A stretch of DNA of 25,840 bases from an uncultured Chitinophagaceae bacterium (GTDB taxonomy: Bacteria > Bacteroidota > Bacteroidia > Chitinophagales > Chitinophagaceae), in NCBI GenBank assembly GCA_937996595.1, contig CALKVC010000232.1:1-25840 (forward strand), written 5' to 3'. Below the pieces are notes generated by a model. That model saw nothing but the letters and a program-made list of their open reading frames with translations, had not been told where the DNA came from and searched no databases. The position numbers and the translations under genes are program-made. How positions within the stretch are numbered: the first letter of the stretch is position 1; each line of letters begins with the position of its first letter. Of this stretch, positions 7,321 through 15,613 are shown piece after piece.

Positions 7321-8694
7321 TTAGAAAAGGTATTTATACAGTTCTTCCACTTTGCCTAAAGCTATTACTTCGATGCCTGTTTTGGCTTTGCCTGGCGATT
7401 TAACATTATAGCGGCTGACAATAATTTTTTCAAATCCAAGTTTTTCGGCTTCAGCAATCCGTTGTTCTATCCGGTTTACCGCCCTTATTTCACCACTTAA
7501 ACCAACTTCACCCGCAAAACAGATGTGTTGGGGAAGCGGGATGTCTTCATAACTGCTAAGCAAAGCACATACGATGGCCAGGTCGATGGATGGGTCTTCT
7601 ACTTTTATACCGCCTGCTATATTTATAAATACATCCTTTACACCAAAATGAAAACCGCCTCTTTTTTCCAATACCGCCAGCAGGAGTTGCAACCTCCTTA
7701 AATCAAAACCGCTTACCGTGCGTTGCGGCGTTCCATATACACTTTGTGTTACCAATGCCTGCGTTTCAATCAGCAATGGCCTGATGCCTTCCATGGTAGC
7801 TGCAATGGCAATGCCGCTTAACGGTTCTTCTTTTTGGGTGATCAGAATTTCACTCGGGTTGCTTACTGTGCGCATGCCTCCGCCGGTCATTTCGTAAATG
7901 CCCAGTTCAGCCGTTGAGCCAAACCTGTTTTTGAGGGTACGCAGGATGCGATAAGCATAATGACGGTCGCCTTCAAATTGCAACACAGTGTCAACCATAT
8001 GTTCCAGTATTTTAGGCCCGGCAATATTGCCTTCCTTGGTAATATGCCCGATAATGAAAACGGGTGTATCCGTTTCTTTGGCAAAGCGTTGCAATTCGGC
8101 AGCACATTCGCGTATCTGGCTGATGCTGCCGGGAGAAGATTCTACAAAAGGGGATTGCAGTGTTTGGATGGAATCAACAATAACGAGTTGCGGTTTTAAC
8201 TTTTTTATTTCTTTAAATATGGATTGCGTGTTTGTTTCTGTAAGCAGGTAGAAGTTTTCATTGGAAGCGCCGATCCTGTCTGCCCGCATTTTTATCTGCT
8301 GTTCACTTTCTTCACCGCTTATATATAATGTTATTATATCCTTCAGTTGTAAACCGATTTGCAGGAACAGTGTAGACTTTCCGATGCCCGGTTCACCGGC
8401 AACCAAAACGATGCTGCCTGAAACGATTCCGCCACCCAATACTCGGTTCAGTTCAGGGTCACCGGCGATGATCCTTTTTGTTTCTGCACTACTAACATCA
8501 TTGATGGCAACCGTTTTAATTTTGGCCGATCCATTGAAATCTTTCCATTCATCTTTCTCTTTCTTGTCATTTCCTTTCATGATCACTTCTTCCACAAACG
8601 TATTCCATTGTTCACAGGATGGACATTTGCCTAGCCATTTCGCACTTTCATATCCGCAGTGCTGACAAAAAAATGCCGATTTCGTTTTACTCAT
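7321..8694 (-). CDS. radA: DNA repair / recombination protein RadA
   Basis: 457 residues, the normal length. It has the N-terminal zinc finger C10-x2-C13 and C24-x2-C27, a RecA-like ATPase with Walker A GEPGIGKST (100-108), the RadA-specific KNRFGST motif, and a C-terminal Lon-like domain (GGIKVEDPSIDLAIV, CFAGEVGLSGEIRAV). RadA is a hexameric helicase promoting branch migration during homologous recombination and processing of recombination intermediates. comF follows after 17 nt. A TACATTTA element lies 4 nt before the start. The gene is divergent from the TonB-dependent receptor across a 473-nt region. Confidence 0.96.
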   Translation of the reverse strand: MSKTKSAFFCQHCGYESAKWLGKCPSCEQWNTFVEEVIMKGNDKKEKDEWKDFNGSAKIKTVAINDVSSAETKRIIAGDPELNRVLGGGIVSGSIVLVAGEPGIGKSTLFLQIGLQLKDIITLYISGEESEQQIKMRADRIGASNENFYLLTETNTQSIFKEIKKLKPQLVIVDSIQTLQSPFVESSPGSISQIRECAAELQRFAKETDTPVFIIGHITKEGNIAGPKILEHMVDTVLQFEGDRHYAYRILRTLKNRFGSTAELGIYEMTGGGMRTVSNPSEILITQKEEPLSGIAIAATMEGIRPLLIETQALVTQSVYGTPQRTVSGFDLRRLQLLLAVLEKRGGFHFGVKDVFINIAGGIKVEDPSIDLAIVCALLSSYEDIPLPQHICFAGEVGLSGEIRAVNRIEQRIAEAEKLGFEKIIVSRYNVKSPGKAKTGIEVIALGKVEELYKYLF

Positions 8695-8698
8695 GCGG

Positions 8699-8706
8699 TA
8701 AATGTA
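8699..8706 (-). promoter_or_regulatory. TAnnTTTA -7-like element of radA
   Basis: The reverse strand reads TACATTTA, one mismatch from TAnnTTTG, 4 nt before the radA ATG. The spacing is the same as at holB. No -33 box was recognised. Confidence 0.35.
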
Positions 8707-8820
8707 AATGGAAAAAAAAGGAAAAGAAAAAAAATGAAATTTATTTAATCAGGCTACAGTAAGGAGATTAAAAAACTAGGTTTATCAAAGAAATAAAAAT
8801 TGAGAATCCTGTTTAGTTGA

Positions 8821-8838
8821 TCATGATTCGAATCATGA
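8821..8838. promoter_or_regulatory. 18-bp perfect palindrome (possible operator)
   Basis: TCATGATTCGAATCATGA is identical to its reverse complement with no spacer. It lies 127 bp upstream of radA and about 280 bp upstream of the receptor promoter. Perfect dyads of this size suit a dimeric regulator. No known binding motif was recognised. Confidence 0.5.
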
Positions 8839-8869
8839 AATAATTGAAATAATACCTGGTAAAAAAGTA

Positions 8870-8897
8870 AAAGGGTCAACATTTCTGCTGACCCTTT
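8870..8897 (-). terminator. Hairpin with U-tract on the minus strand
   Basis: A perfect 9-bp stem, AAAGGGTCA/TGACCCTTT, with a 10-nt loop. On the minus strand the stem is followed by TTTTACTTTTTT, the shape of an intrinsic terminator. On the plus strand it is followed only by a weak run. It would stop a minus-strand transcript before radA, yet no annotated gene lies upstream for it to end. Confidence 0.55.
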
Positions 8898-9119
8898 ATA
8901 CTTACTAACCCATTAAATTCTATTGCTAAATTACAAATTGAACCCACATAAAAAAATTATTTTTTTCAGATGTGAATAAGTTTCAGCAATGCAGAACGTA
9001 CGGGAGGCAAGGGGCTTGATATTGTGTATATGATTGATATTCAGGATTATAGGTTGTTAAAAATCTAGGTTTTCAATATGGTCAGGGTTGAATATGACTA
9101 AAAAATAATTGAAATTTAA

Positions 9120-9151
9120 TTTGGTTTATAATGTAAATAACTTTATGTTTG
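9120..9151 (+). promoter_or_regulatory. Promoter of the TonB-dependent receptor gene (-33 TTG / -7 TATGTTTG)
   Basis: TTG at 9121-9123 and TATGTTTG at 9144-9151, separated by 20 nt. Both match the Bacteroidota sigma-ABfr consensus (TTG, N19-21, TAnnTTTG). The predicted start of transcription is a few bases before the ATG at 9168, giving a short leader. Confidence 0.65.
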
Positions 9152-9167
9152 TGACAAATTTATTAAA

Positions 9168-11429
9168 ATGGCAAGGTTGCTCATATTGTTATTATTTAGT
9201 ATTTCATTTAATGCAATGGCACAGGTAAAAATTATGGGAAAAGTGACCGATAATAAGAACAGGCCTTTGCAGGGTGTCAGCGTAACCATCCGGAATTCAT
9301 ATGACGGTACCACGAGTGATTCAACGGGTAATTATGCATTTGAAACAGTAGAAAAAGGTAACCAGGTAATTATAGCTACCATATCAGGTTATAGTTCATA
9401 TGAGAAAAATATTGCAATTAATGACAAAGATATTACCCTCAACATATCAGTAAAAGAGTTAATAACTGAATTAAAAGCAGTTGTTATAACAGCCGGTGCT
9501 TTTGAAGCAAGCGACCAGAAAAAGACTACCGTACTCTCCTCATTGGATATTGTAACAACGGCTGGCGCCAATGCAGATGTAGTGGGTGCATTAAAAACAC
9601 TACCCGGCACCCAGCAGATTGGTGAAAGTGAAGGTTTGTTTGTGAGGGGTGGTACGGCCACTGAAAGCAAGATATTCATGGACGGTAACCTGGTAAATAA
9701 CTTTTTTTATAGCAGCCTGCCGGGAATAGCCACCCGGGGAAGATTTAATCCTTTTTTATTTAAAGGAACGGTTTTCAGCAGCGGAGGTTATTCAGCTTTA
9801 TATGGCCAGGCGCTTTCTTCTGCACTCATACTGGAATCAAAAGACCTTCCGGATCGTACGGAAGCAGATCTTTCTTTATCAGTAATTGGCGTTGGTGGCG
9901 GTATACAGAAACTGGCAAAAAATAAAAAAGCAGCCTGGGGTATAACGTATAACTATACAAACCTGGCATTTGCATTCAAGTTCATTAAGCAACGGCAGGA
10001 TTATTTTACCAATCCGGTAAATCACCAGGCCGATGCCAATTTCCGCATTAAGACTAAAAACGGCGGCTTTATAAAATACTACGGTTACCTGAGCTGGAAT
10101 AAGCTGGGATTCAGGGCTGCTGATATTGATTCGCTTCAGCTTAATAATGCATTCGGCCTGGAAAACCTGAATACATATCATAACCTGAACTGGAGGGAAA
10201 AAATGGGTAGAGGATGGAAATCAAACATGAGCATCAGTTACAGTACCAATAAAGATGATATATCCAATGAATTGCAGGATGCATCAAATACCAAACAGGT
10301 AATCCTTGTACCTATCGATTATGCCCTTAAGAATTTCTCGGTGATCAATAAGGCGCAATATGCCCAGGCCAGGATGCTGCTGGAGAAAAAACTGAAGGGC
10401 ATTAATATGTTGCGTTTTGGCGCCGAATATTTGTACAGTGAGGAAAAAACGGCTTATACCAGTTTTGACGGAACCCGCTTTGATGAATCGGTTAGAGATA
10501 ACATGGTGGCTGCATTCGCTGAAACTGATTTTTACATCACCAACAATATTGCCGCCAAGCTGGGAGCAAGGGCGGAACATACTGCCATCCTTGATAAGTG
10601 GAACCTGGCCCCGCGTGTATCGCTTGCCTACAAGTTCAGGGATCAAAGCCAGGCTTCTTTTGCCTATGGGATATTTTACCAGAACCCGGAACGGAAATAT
10701 CTTCCTGCAGCTAATGCCAGCCTTGATTTTGCAAGGGCATCGCATTATATATTGCAATACCAGAAACTCAGCAATAACCGGGTGTTAAGGGCCGAACTTT
10801 TTTACAAGCAGTATGAAAACCTGTACAAGACCTCAACCGGCCCTACAGGCCGTGATGTAGCGGCTAACAATAACGGTTATGGATATGCGAGAGGGTTTGA
10901 GCTGTTCTGGCGCGACAAGAAATCCATCCGTAATTTCGATTACTGGGTCACTTATTCCTTCCTCGACACCAAACGCGATTTTCTGAATTATCCGGCAGAG
11001 ATCCAGCCTTCCTTTGCCGCAACCCATACGGCTTCCCTGGTTATGAAAAAATTTGTGCTGCCATGGAAAACCGGGTTTAATGCCAGCTATAGTTTTGCCA
11101 GCGGCAGGCCATATTATAATCTTAAGTACGATAACGGAACAGGCAAATACCTGATTGCCGACCAGGGTAAAACCATCAATTACAATAGCCTTGGATTCAG
11201 CGTTAATTATTTGCCTAACCTGGGAAAAACAAATACAAAAACATTTATTGTATGGGTGCTTTCTGTTACCAATGTGCTGGGCCAGAACCAGGTTTTCGGG
11301 TATAACTATTCAACCCTTAATGATCGTAAAGTTGCCATTACACCGGCATCCAGGCGGTTCCTGTATATTGGGTGTTTCATCAGCTTTGGCATTGACAGAA
11401 CGCAGGATGCCATCAATAATAACCTGTAA
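9168..11429 (+). CDS. TonB-dependent receptor with carboxypeptidase-like regulatory domain
   Basis: 753 residues. Signal peptide 1-19, ending NAMAQ. Residues ~20-108 form a CarboxypepD_reg-like beta domain (KVTDNKNRPLQGVSVTI). A plug domain follows (about 115-235: VVGALKTLPGTQQIG, FVRGGTATESKIFMDG). The remainder is a beta-barrel with alternating aromatic strands that closes near the C-terminus. It would take up a bulky ligand across the outer membrane using TonB energy. No SusD partner follows; instead a periplasmic TPR-like protein and an ABC exporter cassette do. It is shorter than most SusC proteins (~1000 residues) and resembles siderophore- or peptide-type receptors. The ligand cannot be inferred. 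The gene has its own promoter at 9120-9151. Confidence 0.93.
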   Translation: MARLLILLLFSISFNAMAQVKIMGKVTDNKNRPLQGVSVTIRNSYDGTTSDSTGNYAFETVEKGNQVIIATISGYSSYEKNIAINDKDITLNISVKELITELKAVVITAGAFEASDQKKTTVLSSLDIVTTAGANADVVGALKTLPGTQQIGESEGLFVRGGTATESKIFMDGNLVNNFFYSSLPGIATRGRFNPFLFKGTVFSSGGYSALYGQALSSALILESKDLPDRTEADLSLSVIGVGGGIQKLAKNKKAAWGITYNYTNLAFAFKFIKQRQDYFTNPVNHQADANFRIKTKNGGFIKYYGYLSWNKLGFRAADIDSLQLNNAFGLENLNTYHNLNWREKMGRGWKSNMSISYSTNKDDISNELQDASNTKQVILVPIDYALKNFSVINKAQYAQARMLLEKKLKGINMLRFGAEYLYSEEKTAYTSFDGTRFDESVRDNMVAAFAETDFYITNNIAAKLGARAEHTAILDKWNLAPRVSLAYKFRDQSQASFAYGIFYQNPERKYLPAANASLDFARASHYILQYQKLSNNRVLRAELFYKQYENLYKTSTGPTGRDVAANNNGYGYARGFELFWRDKKSIRNFDYWVTYSFLDTKRDFLNYPAEIQPSFAATHTASLVMKKFVLPWKTGFNASYSFASGRPYYNLKYDNGTGKYLIADQGKTINYNSLGFSVNYLPNLGKTNTKTFIVWVLSVTNVLGQNQVFGYNYSTLNDRKVAITPASRRFLYIGCFISFGIDRTQDAINNNL

Positions 11430-11473
11430 AGGCAAACAAACATATCTGCTACTTAAACTAAAACAACATAAAA

Positions 11474-12115
11474 ATGAAAAAGTCGATTTTTATTTTAACA
11501 CTCCTCGCTGTTAACCTTTTTTCTTTTGCTCAAAGCGACAGGTATATGTCAGCCATGAAAGCGAATATTGCAGCCATTGATACCAGTTTCAAAAATCCGA
11601 AGAACCTGCTTTCGCTGGCCAATAATTTTGAACGCATCGCCCTGGCGGAAAAGAACCAGTGGCTGCCTTATTATTACGCCGCTTTTTGCCAGGTGAATTA
11701 TACCTATATGGAACCCGATAAAAGCAAGATTGATGATATTGCTGATAAGGCTACAACATTAATCAACCGGGCCGATTCTCTGCAGCCAGGTAATTCTGAG
11801 ATCAGTTGTATAAAAAGCATGATTGCCAGTGCCCGCATGATGGTTGATCCCATGCAGCGGTATATGGAGTATGGAACCGAAAGCGGCGCCCAGCTGGAAA
11901 AAGCCATGCAGCAGGATACCGGAAACCCAAGGCCGCATTACCTCAAAGGAATGGGATTGAAGTATACACCGGAACAATTTGGCGGCGGATGCTCCACAGC
12001 CCTGCCTGTACTGCAGGCTGCTATGGAAAGGTATGCCACATTCAAACCTGCAACCGAGCTGATGCCTAACTGGGGAAAACAACGAACCGAAGTGCTCATC
12101 AATGAATGCAAGTGA
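11474..12115 (+). CDS. Periplasmic TPR-like protein
   Basis: 213 residues. A cleavable signal (MKKSIFILTLLAVNLFSFAQ) predicts export to the periplasm. The mature part is alpha-helical, with repeated helix pairs (SLANNFERIALAEK, YYYAAFCQVNYTYM, KATTLINRADSLQPGN, QLEKAMQQDTGNPRPHYLKG) typical of tetratricopeptide solenoids. No catalytic motif was seen. It starts 44 nt after the TonB-dependent receptor and is probably co-transcribed with it, which suggests an accessory or scaffold role beside the receptor. Function unknown. Confidence 0.82.
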   Translation: MKKSIFILTLLAVNLFSFAQSDRYMSAMKANIAAIDTSFKNPKNLLSLANNFERIALAEKNQWLPYYYAAFCQVNYTYMEPDKSKIDDIADKATTLINRADSLQPGNSEISCIKSMIASARMMVDPMQRYMEYGTESGAQLEKAMQQDTGNPRPHYLKGMGLKYTPEQFGGGCSTALPVLQAAMERYATFKPATELMPNWGKQRTEVLINECK

Positions 12116-12187
12116 TGCAATACCGGCCGCTAACCTGTAAACAAGCACCACAGCCGTTTATTTTTTTAAACATCAATTAATAAGACC

Positions 12188-12769
12188 ATGCAAGAAGCAT
12201 TCAATGAAAAGAGCAGCCTGCAACTGATCGAATCCATGATCAACAAAGCCCGTAACAATTTCAGCGAATCTGGTACCTTATACCTGTTATGGGGGTTTGT
12301 GGTTCTTATCTGCAGCTTGTTCCAGTTCACTGCCATACAGGTTTTTCAGTACGATAAATCTCATTACATCTGGTTTCTTACCTGGCTGGTGGTTATTTAC
12401 CAACTGGTATTTTTATCAAGGAAAAGAAAAAATGAAACAGCCAGGACGTATACAGCCGACATCATCAAATTTGTATGGCTCTGTTTCGGGGTATCCATGT
12501 TCCTTTTCATATTTATACTTATCAAACAGCAGGCATACCAGAGCATCAATCCGGCTATACTGGTGATGTATGGCATGCCCACGTTCCTGTCTGGTATAAT
12601 CCTTAAATTCAGGCCACTGGTAATTGGCGGTATTTTATGCTGGGCTTTGTCTGCAGGCAGTGTACTGGTGCCATATAACTTCCAGATCCTGTTCATTTCG
12701 GCAGCGGTGCTGGTTGGATGGATCATCCCTGGATTCCTATTAAGAAAAAAATACTTAAACCAGCAATGA
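12188..12769 (+). CDS. Integral membrane protein, paralogue 1
   Basis: 193 residues. A soluble amphipathic N-terminus (~30 residues, SLQLIESMINKARNNFSESG) is followed by about six hydrophobic segments (near 33-53, 62-80, 95-118, 126-143, 145-163, 168-186) in a four- to six-helix bundle. The LYLLWGF motif at the start of the first helix and a C-terminal GWIIPGFLL recur in the next gene, so the two are paralogues. The stop overlaps closely with the next start (TGA-T-ATG). It is not a recognised transporter. Association with the neighbouring winged-helix regulator suggests a sensing or anti-regulator role, but this is a guess. Confidence 0.8.
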   Translation: MQEAFNEKSSLQLIESMINKARNNFSESGTLYLLWGFVVLICSLFQFTAIQVFQYDKSHYIWFLTWLVVIYQLVFLSRKRKNETARTYTADIIKFVWLCFGVSMFLFIFILIKQQAYQSINPAILVMYGMPTFLSGIILKFRPLVIGGILCWALSAGSVLVPYNFQILFISAAVLVGWIIPGFLLRKKYLNQQ

Positions 12770-12770
12770 T

Positions 12771-13367
12771 ATGGAAAACAGGAAACAAATGACCAGTGAA
12801 GAAAGCCTGACAATCATACAGCAAATGATTACCCAGGCAAAAGTAGATATCACCGATAACGGGTTCGGGTGGCTGCTTTGGGGCAGCCTTATCTTCCTAA
12901 CCTGCATTTCAACCTATGTGTTTATAGATATAGGTTCTGCAAACATTTTCCTGGGATGGAACATATTCGGCATACTAACGATCATATTACTGCTATTTGA
13001 TGTTTTTAGGCATAAAAAGAAACCCGTTCGCACCTATGTGGGCGACCTGCTAAAACTGGTGGATATCGGGTTTATCATATGCCTGTTCACGGTGATATTT
13101 TCAATCAATGTTGCGGTTAGCCCTAACAGTGGTTTTGGTTTCTTCCTCATGATCTTCGCATTCCTCATGCTGGTGAGGGGAGGAGCTCTTAAATCACGCG
13201 CCCTCATCGTTGGCGCCATGGTAAACTGGGCCGGGGCGCTTGCCATTTTTGTAAATAAGGAATTCAGGTACGATATGCTCATCATGGCCGCAGCGGTTCT
13301 GGCGGGTTATATCATACCGGGCCTGTTGCTGATGAAGCAGTACAGGAAATCAAATAACATCGGCTAA
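12771..13367 (+). CDS. Integral membrane protein, paralogue 2
   Basis: 198 residues with the same layout as its upstream neighbour: an N-terminal soluble segment with SLTIIQQMITQAK, a WLLWGSL entry into helix 1, about six hydrophobic segments, and a C-terminal AAAVLAGYIIPGLLL. The gene begins 1 nt after the previous stop, indicating translational coupling, and the pair may form a hetero-oligomer. It ends 10 nt before the winged-helix regulator. No enzyme motif was found and function is unknown. Confidence 0.8.
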   Translation: MENRKQMTSEESLTIIQQMITQAKVDITDNGFGWLLWGSLIFLTCISTYVFIDIGSANIFLGWNIFGILTIILLLFDVFRHKKKPVRTYVGDLLKLVDIGFIICLFTVIFSINVAVSPNSGFGFFLMIFAFLMLVRGGALKSRALIVGAMVNWAGALAIFVNKEFRYDMLIMAAAVLAGYIIPGLLLMKQYRKSNNIG

Positions 13368-13377
13368 CTTCGGCACC

Positions 13378-13668
13378 ATGGAATTCAAAGAACTTGATCC
13401 CATATTACACTCACAATTACGCCTGGCCGTGATCAGCCTGCTCATAGGGCTGAAGGAAGCTGAATTTACCTTTATCAAGGAAAAAACAAATGCTACTGCC
13501 GGGAACCTGAGTGTACAGATAAATAAGCTGAAAGAAGCCGAATATATCCAGGTTACCAAACAGTTTAAAGATAATTACCCGCAAACGCTTTGCCGGATTA
13601 CCCCAAAAGGTATTGATGCTTTTGAAAAATATGTGCTGGCCCTGCAATCATACATGAAACCCGGATAG
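13378..13668 (+). CDS. Winged-helix transcriptional regulator (MarR/HTH_34-like)
   Basis: 96 residues. It fits the single winged-helix domain family: HSQLRLAVISLL helix 1, a recognition-helix region in NLSVQINKLKEAEYI (about 42-56), a beta-wing (TLCRITPKGIDAF) and a C-terminal helix. Proteins of this size usually bind DNA as dimers. Because the gene lies immediately after the two membrane paralogues (10-nt gap) and before the ABC exporter genes, it probably controls this cassette, possibly by autoregulation. No effector-binding domain is present, so the signal may come through the adjacent membrane proteins; this is inference. Confidence 0.88.
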   Translation: MEFKELDPILHSQLRLAVISLLIGLKEAEFTFIKEKTNATAGNLSVQINKLKEAEYIQVTKQFKDNYPQTLCRITPKGIDAFEKYVLALQSYMKPG

Positions 13669-13796
13669 ACCATAGTTTTAAAAAAAGCATTCAGCAAATA
13701 CCATTCATAAGAAAATGTCACTTTTTCCCACAAGTTTATGATGTAATTGAACTTTTTCAGGCAGATTCCGTTCTACCTTTACAGATATTCTTTTCC

Positions 13797-14714
13797 ATGA
13801 ACCCAGTAGTAGAGGTAAACAACCTTTCAAAAAAATTTAAAGAGATAGATGCGGTAACTGATCTCAGTTTCACTGTTTATGATGGCGATATTTATGGATT
13901 CCTTGGGCAGAACGGTGCCGGGAAATCTACCACCATCCGCATGCTGCTTTCTCTTATAAAACCCGATAACGGTTCCATTAGTATTTTCGGAAAGGGGCTT
14001 ACGGAAAACAGGAATGCCATCATGAAACAAACCGGCGCCATCATCGAAAGACCCGACATGTACAAATACCTGTCAGCTTACGATAACCTTTCCATTTTTG
14101 CCAAACTAAGTGGTGTAAAGGGTTCACGTAAGTTGATCATGGAAAAGCTTGACCAGGTAGGGCTGGCAGACCGCAGCAATAGCAAGGTAAAGACGTTCAG
14201 CCAGGGAATGAAGCAAAGGCTGGGTATTGCCATCGCCCTGGTGCATGAACCCGGACTGATCATCCTGGATGAACCAACAAACGGGCTTGACCCGCAGGGA
14301 ATTGCCGACATGCGAAACATGATCATCGGCCTCAGCAGGAATATGGGTAAAACAATCATCGTTTCTTCTCACCTCCTGAGCGAAATTGAACTGATGGCAA
14401 ACCGTATGATCATCATGCACAAGGGTAAGAAAATGGTGGAAGGAAAGGTAGCAGAACTGCTGGATCCTTCAAACAGTATGGTGCAACTGGAAACAACAGA
14501 CGACAGGGCAACATTTAAAGCGTTAAGTAATACGGCATGGGCTGCAAAGGCAACGTTAACGGATAAGCATATTCAAATCAGGTTAGGCAAAAATGAAATC
14601 CCTGCACTGGCAGAATCCCTGCACAGCATGGATGCTAAAATCCTGGCCATCCGACCACGCCATTCGCTGGAAGATTATTTCATTTCACTTACCAATGAAC
14701 AAACCGATGTTTAA
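13797..14714 (+). CDS. ABC-2 type exporter, ATP-binding subunit
   Basis: 305 residues. Walker A GQNGAGKST at 37-45, signature FSQGMKQRLGIA, Walker B LIILDEPTNGLD and the H-loop SSHLLSE are all intact. This is the CcmA/NatA-like class that pairs with a separate ABC-2 permease. It powers export or membrane extraction at the inner membrane. The C-terminal ~85 residues are an accessory domain of the kind seen in bacitracin/NatA-type ATPases. The stop overlaps the permease start, so the two are coupled. A 128-nt gap before the gene contains TACCTTTA (13774-13781), a weak -7-like element, so a separate promoter is possible. Confidence 0.95.
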   Translation: MNPVVEVNNLSKKFKEIDAVTDLSFTVYDGDIYGFLGQNGAGKSTTIRMLLSLIKPDNGSISIFGKGLTENRNAIMKQTGAIIERPDMYKYLSAYDNLSIFAKLSGVKGSRKLIMEKLDQVGLADRSNSKVKTFSQGMKQRLGIAIALVHEPGLIILDEPTNGLDPQGIADMRNMIIGLSRNMGKTIIVSSHLLSEIELMANRMIIMHKGKKMVEGKVAELLDPSNSMVQLETTDDRATFKALSNTAWAAKATLTDKHIQIRLGKNEIPALAESLHSMDAKILAIRPRHSLEDYFISLTNEQTDV

Positions 14715-15600
14715 CCTGCTTCAGATAGAGCTGTACAAGATATCAAAAAGGCCCCGTACTTATATCGCATTCGCTGCCATAACGGCCATCGTGGTCATAT
14801 TCCAGCTTGCTTTTAAGGCAGACGGGAAAAGTTATATGGACCTGATGCTGCAAAGTGTTCAGGATAGTTTTGATATAGATAAAAGTAAAGCCATCAATGG
14901 TTATTTCATGTGCTATATCATACTGAACACCCTGTTAATACAAGTGCCCATACTGGTTGCCCTCATTGCAGGCGATGCCATTTCGGGTGAAGCAAATATG
15001 GGTACATTGAGGCTTTTGCTTACTAAACCGGTAAGCCGTACCAAACTAATACTGGTGAAGTTTGCAGCATCTGTTATCTATACAATAATGCTGCTGGTAT
15101 GGATGGCCGTTATGGCCTTGTTCCTCAGCCTGCTTATATTCGGTGCAGATGATATGCTCATTTTCCGGGTGAAAGGGGACGAGTCGCTTATACTGCAGAT
15201 AACCAGTGATGACATTATGTGGCGTTATTTTGCAGCCTTCGGTTATGCGGCTGTAGCGCTTACCGTTATTGCTGCGCTGGCAATGCTCCTGTCTGTGTTT
15301 GCTGAGAATTCGATTGGGCCCATCATTGCTACCGTATGTATCGTGATTGTTTGTACCGTAGTGTCAAATATAAATGTGCCTATAATAGACAAGCATGTGA
15401 AGCCCTGGCTGTTCACATCATACCTGGTTGGCTGGAAAGGATTCTTTTATATCGGCACCACTGCAGATGGCGAACCCATAAAGGGCAGCCTGGAGAACTG
15501 GCCGGCCATCAGGAACAGTTTGTACATACTGGCTGCGCATATCCTGGTGTTACTTGGCTCAACGGTGGTGATATTCAGGCGGAAAGATATTTTATCATGA
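14707..15600 (+). CDS. ABC-2 type exporter, permease subunit
   Basis: 297 residues from the ATG at 14707, which overlaps the ATPase stop by 8 nt (ATGTTTAA). An ATG at 14695 adds only four residues and is the alternative start. The open frame extends further upstream to 14593, but that part lies inside the ATPase gene. The N-terminus MFNLLQIELYKISKRPRTYI matches NosY/ABC2_membrane starts. About six transmembrane segments follow, with a periplasmic loop after the first and a cytoplasmic GDAISGEANMGTLRLLLTKPVSR segment between helices 2 and 3 (conserved coupling region, here described by residues about 93-116). It forms the exporter with the upstream ATPase. Substrate unknown. Confidence 0.9.
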   Translation: MFNLLQIELYKISKRPRTYIAFAAITAIVVIFQLAFKADGKSYMDLMLQSVQDSFDIDKSKAINGYFMCYIILNTLLIQVPILVALIAGDAISGEANMGTLRLLLTKPVSRTKLILVKFAASVIYTIMLLVWMAVMALFLSLLIFGADDMLIFRVKGDESLILQITSDDIMWRYFAAFGYAAVALTVIAALAMLLSVFAENSIGPIIATVCIVIVCTVVSNINVPIIDKHVKPWLFTSYLVGWKGFFYIGTTADGEPIKGSLENWPAIRNSLYILAAHILVLLGSTVVIFRRKDILS

Positions 15601-15613
15601 TAAAAATGGATTA

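Larger units (their letters stand above)
8695..9167. other. Gene-free divergent intergenic region
   Basis: 473 nt, AT-rich, between radA (minus) and the TonB-dependent receptor (plus). No supportable coding sequence was seen. It contains the radA -7-like element (8699-8706), an 18-bp palindrome (8821-8838), a hairpin with a U-tract on the minus strand (8870-8897) and the receptor promoter (9120-9151). The ~220 nt between the hairpin and that promoter are unexplained. A small minus-strand RNA ending at the hairpin is possible but unproven. Confidence 0.7.

Noticed and set aside
8958..9067. Short open frame reading AERTGGKGLDIVYMIDI in the gap before the receptor
   Set aside because: Only about 30 codons after a stop, no start codon with a convincing site and no recognised family; composition alone is not enough.
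9168..12115. SusC/SusD polysaccharide utilisation pair
   Set aside because: The receptor is too short for a typical SusC, no SusD-like lipoprotein follows, and no glycoside hydrolase is nearby.
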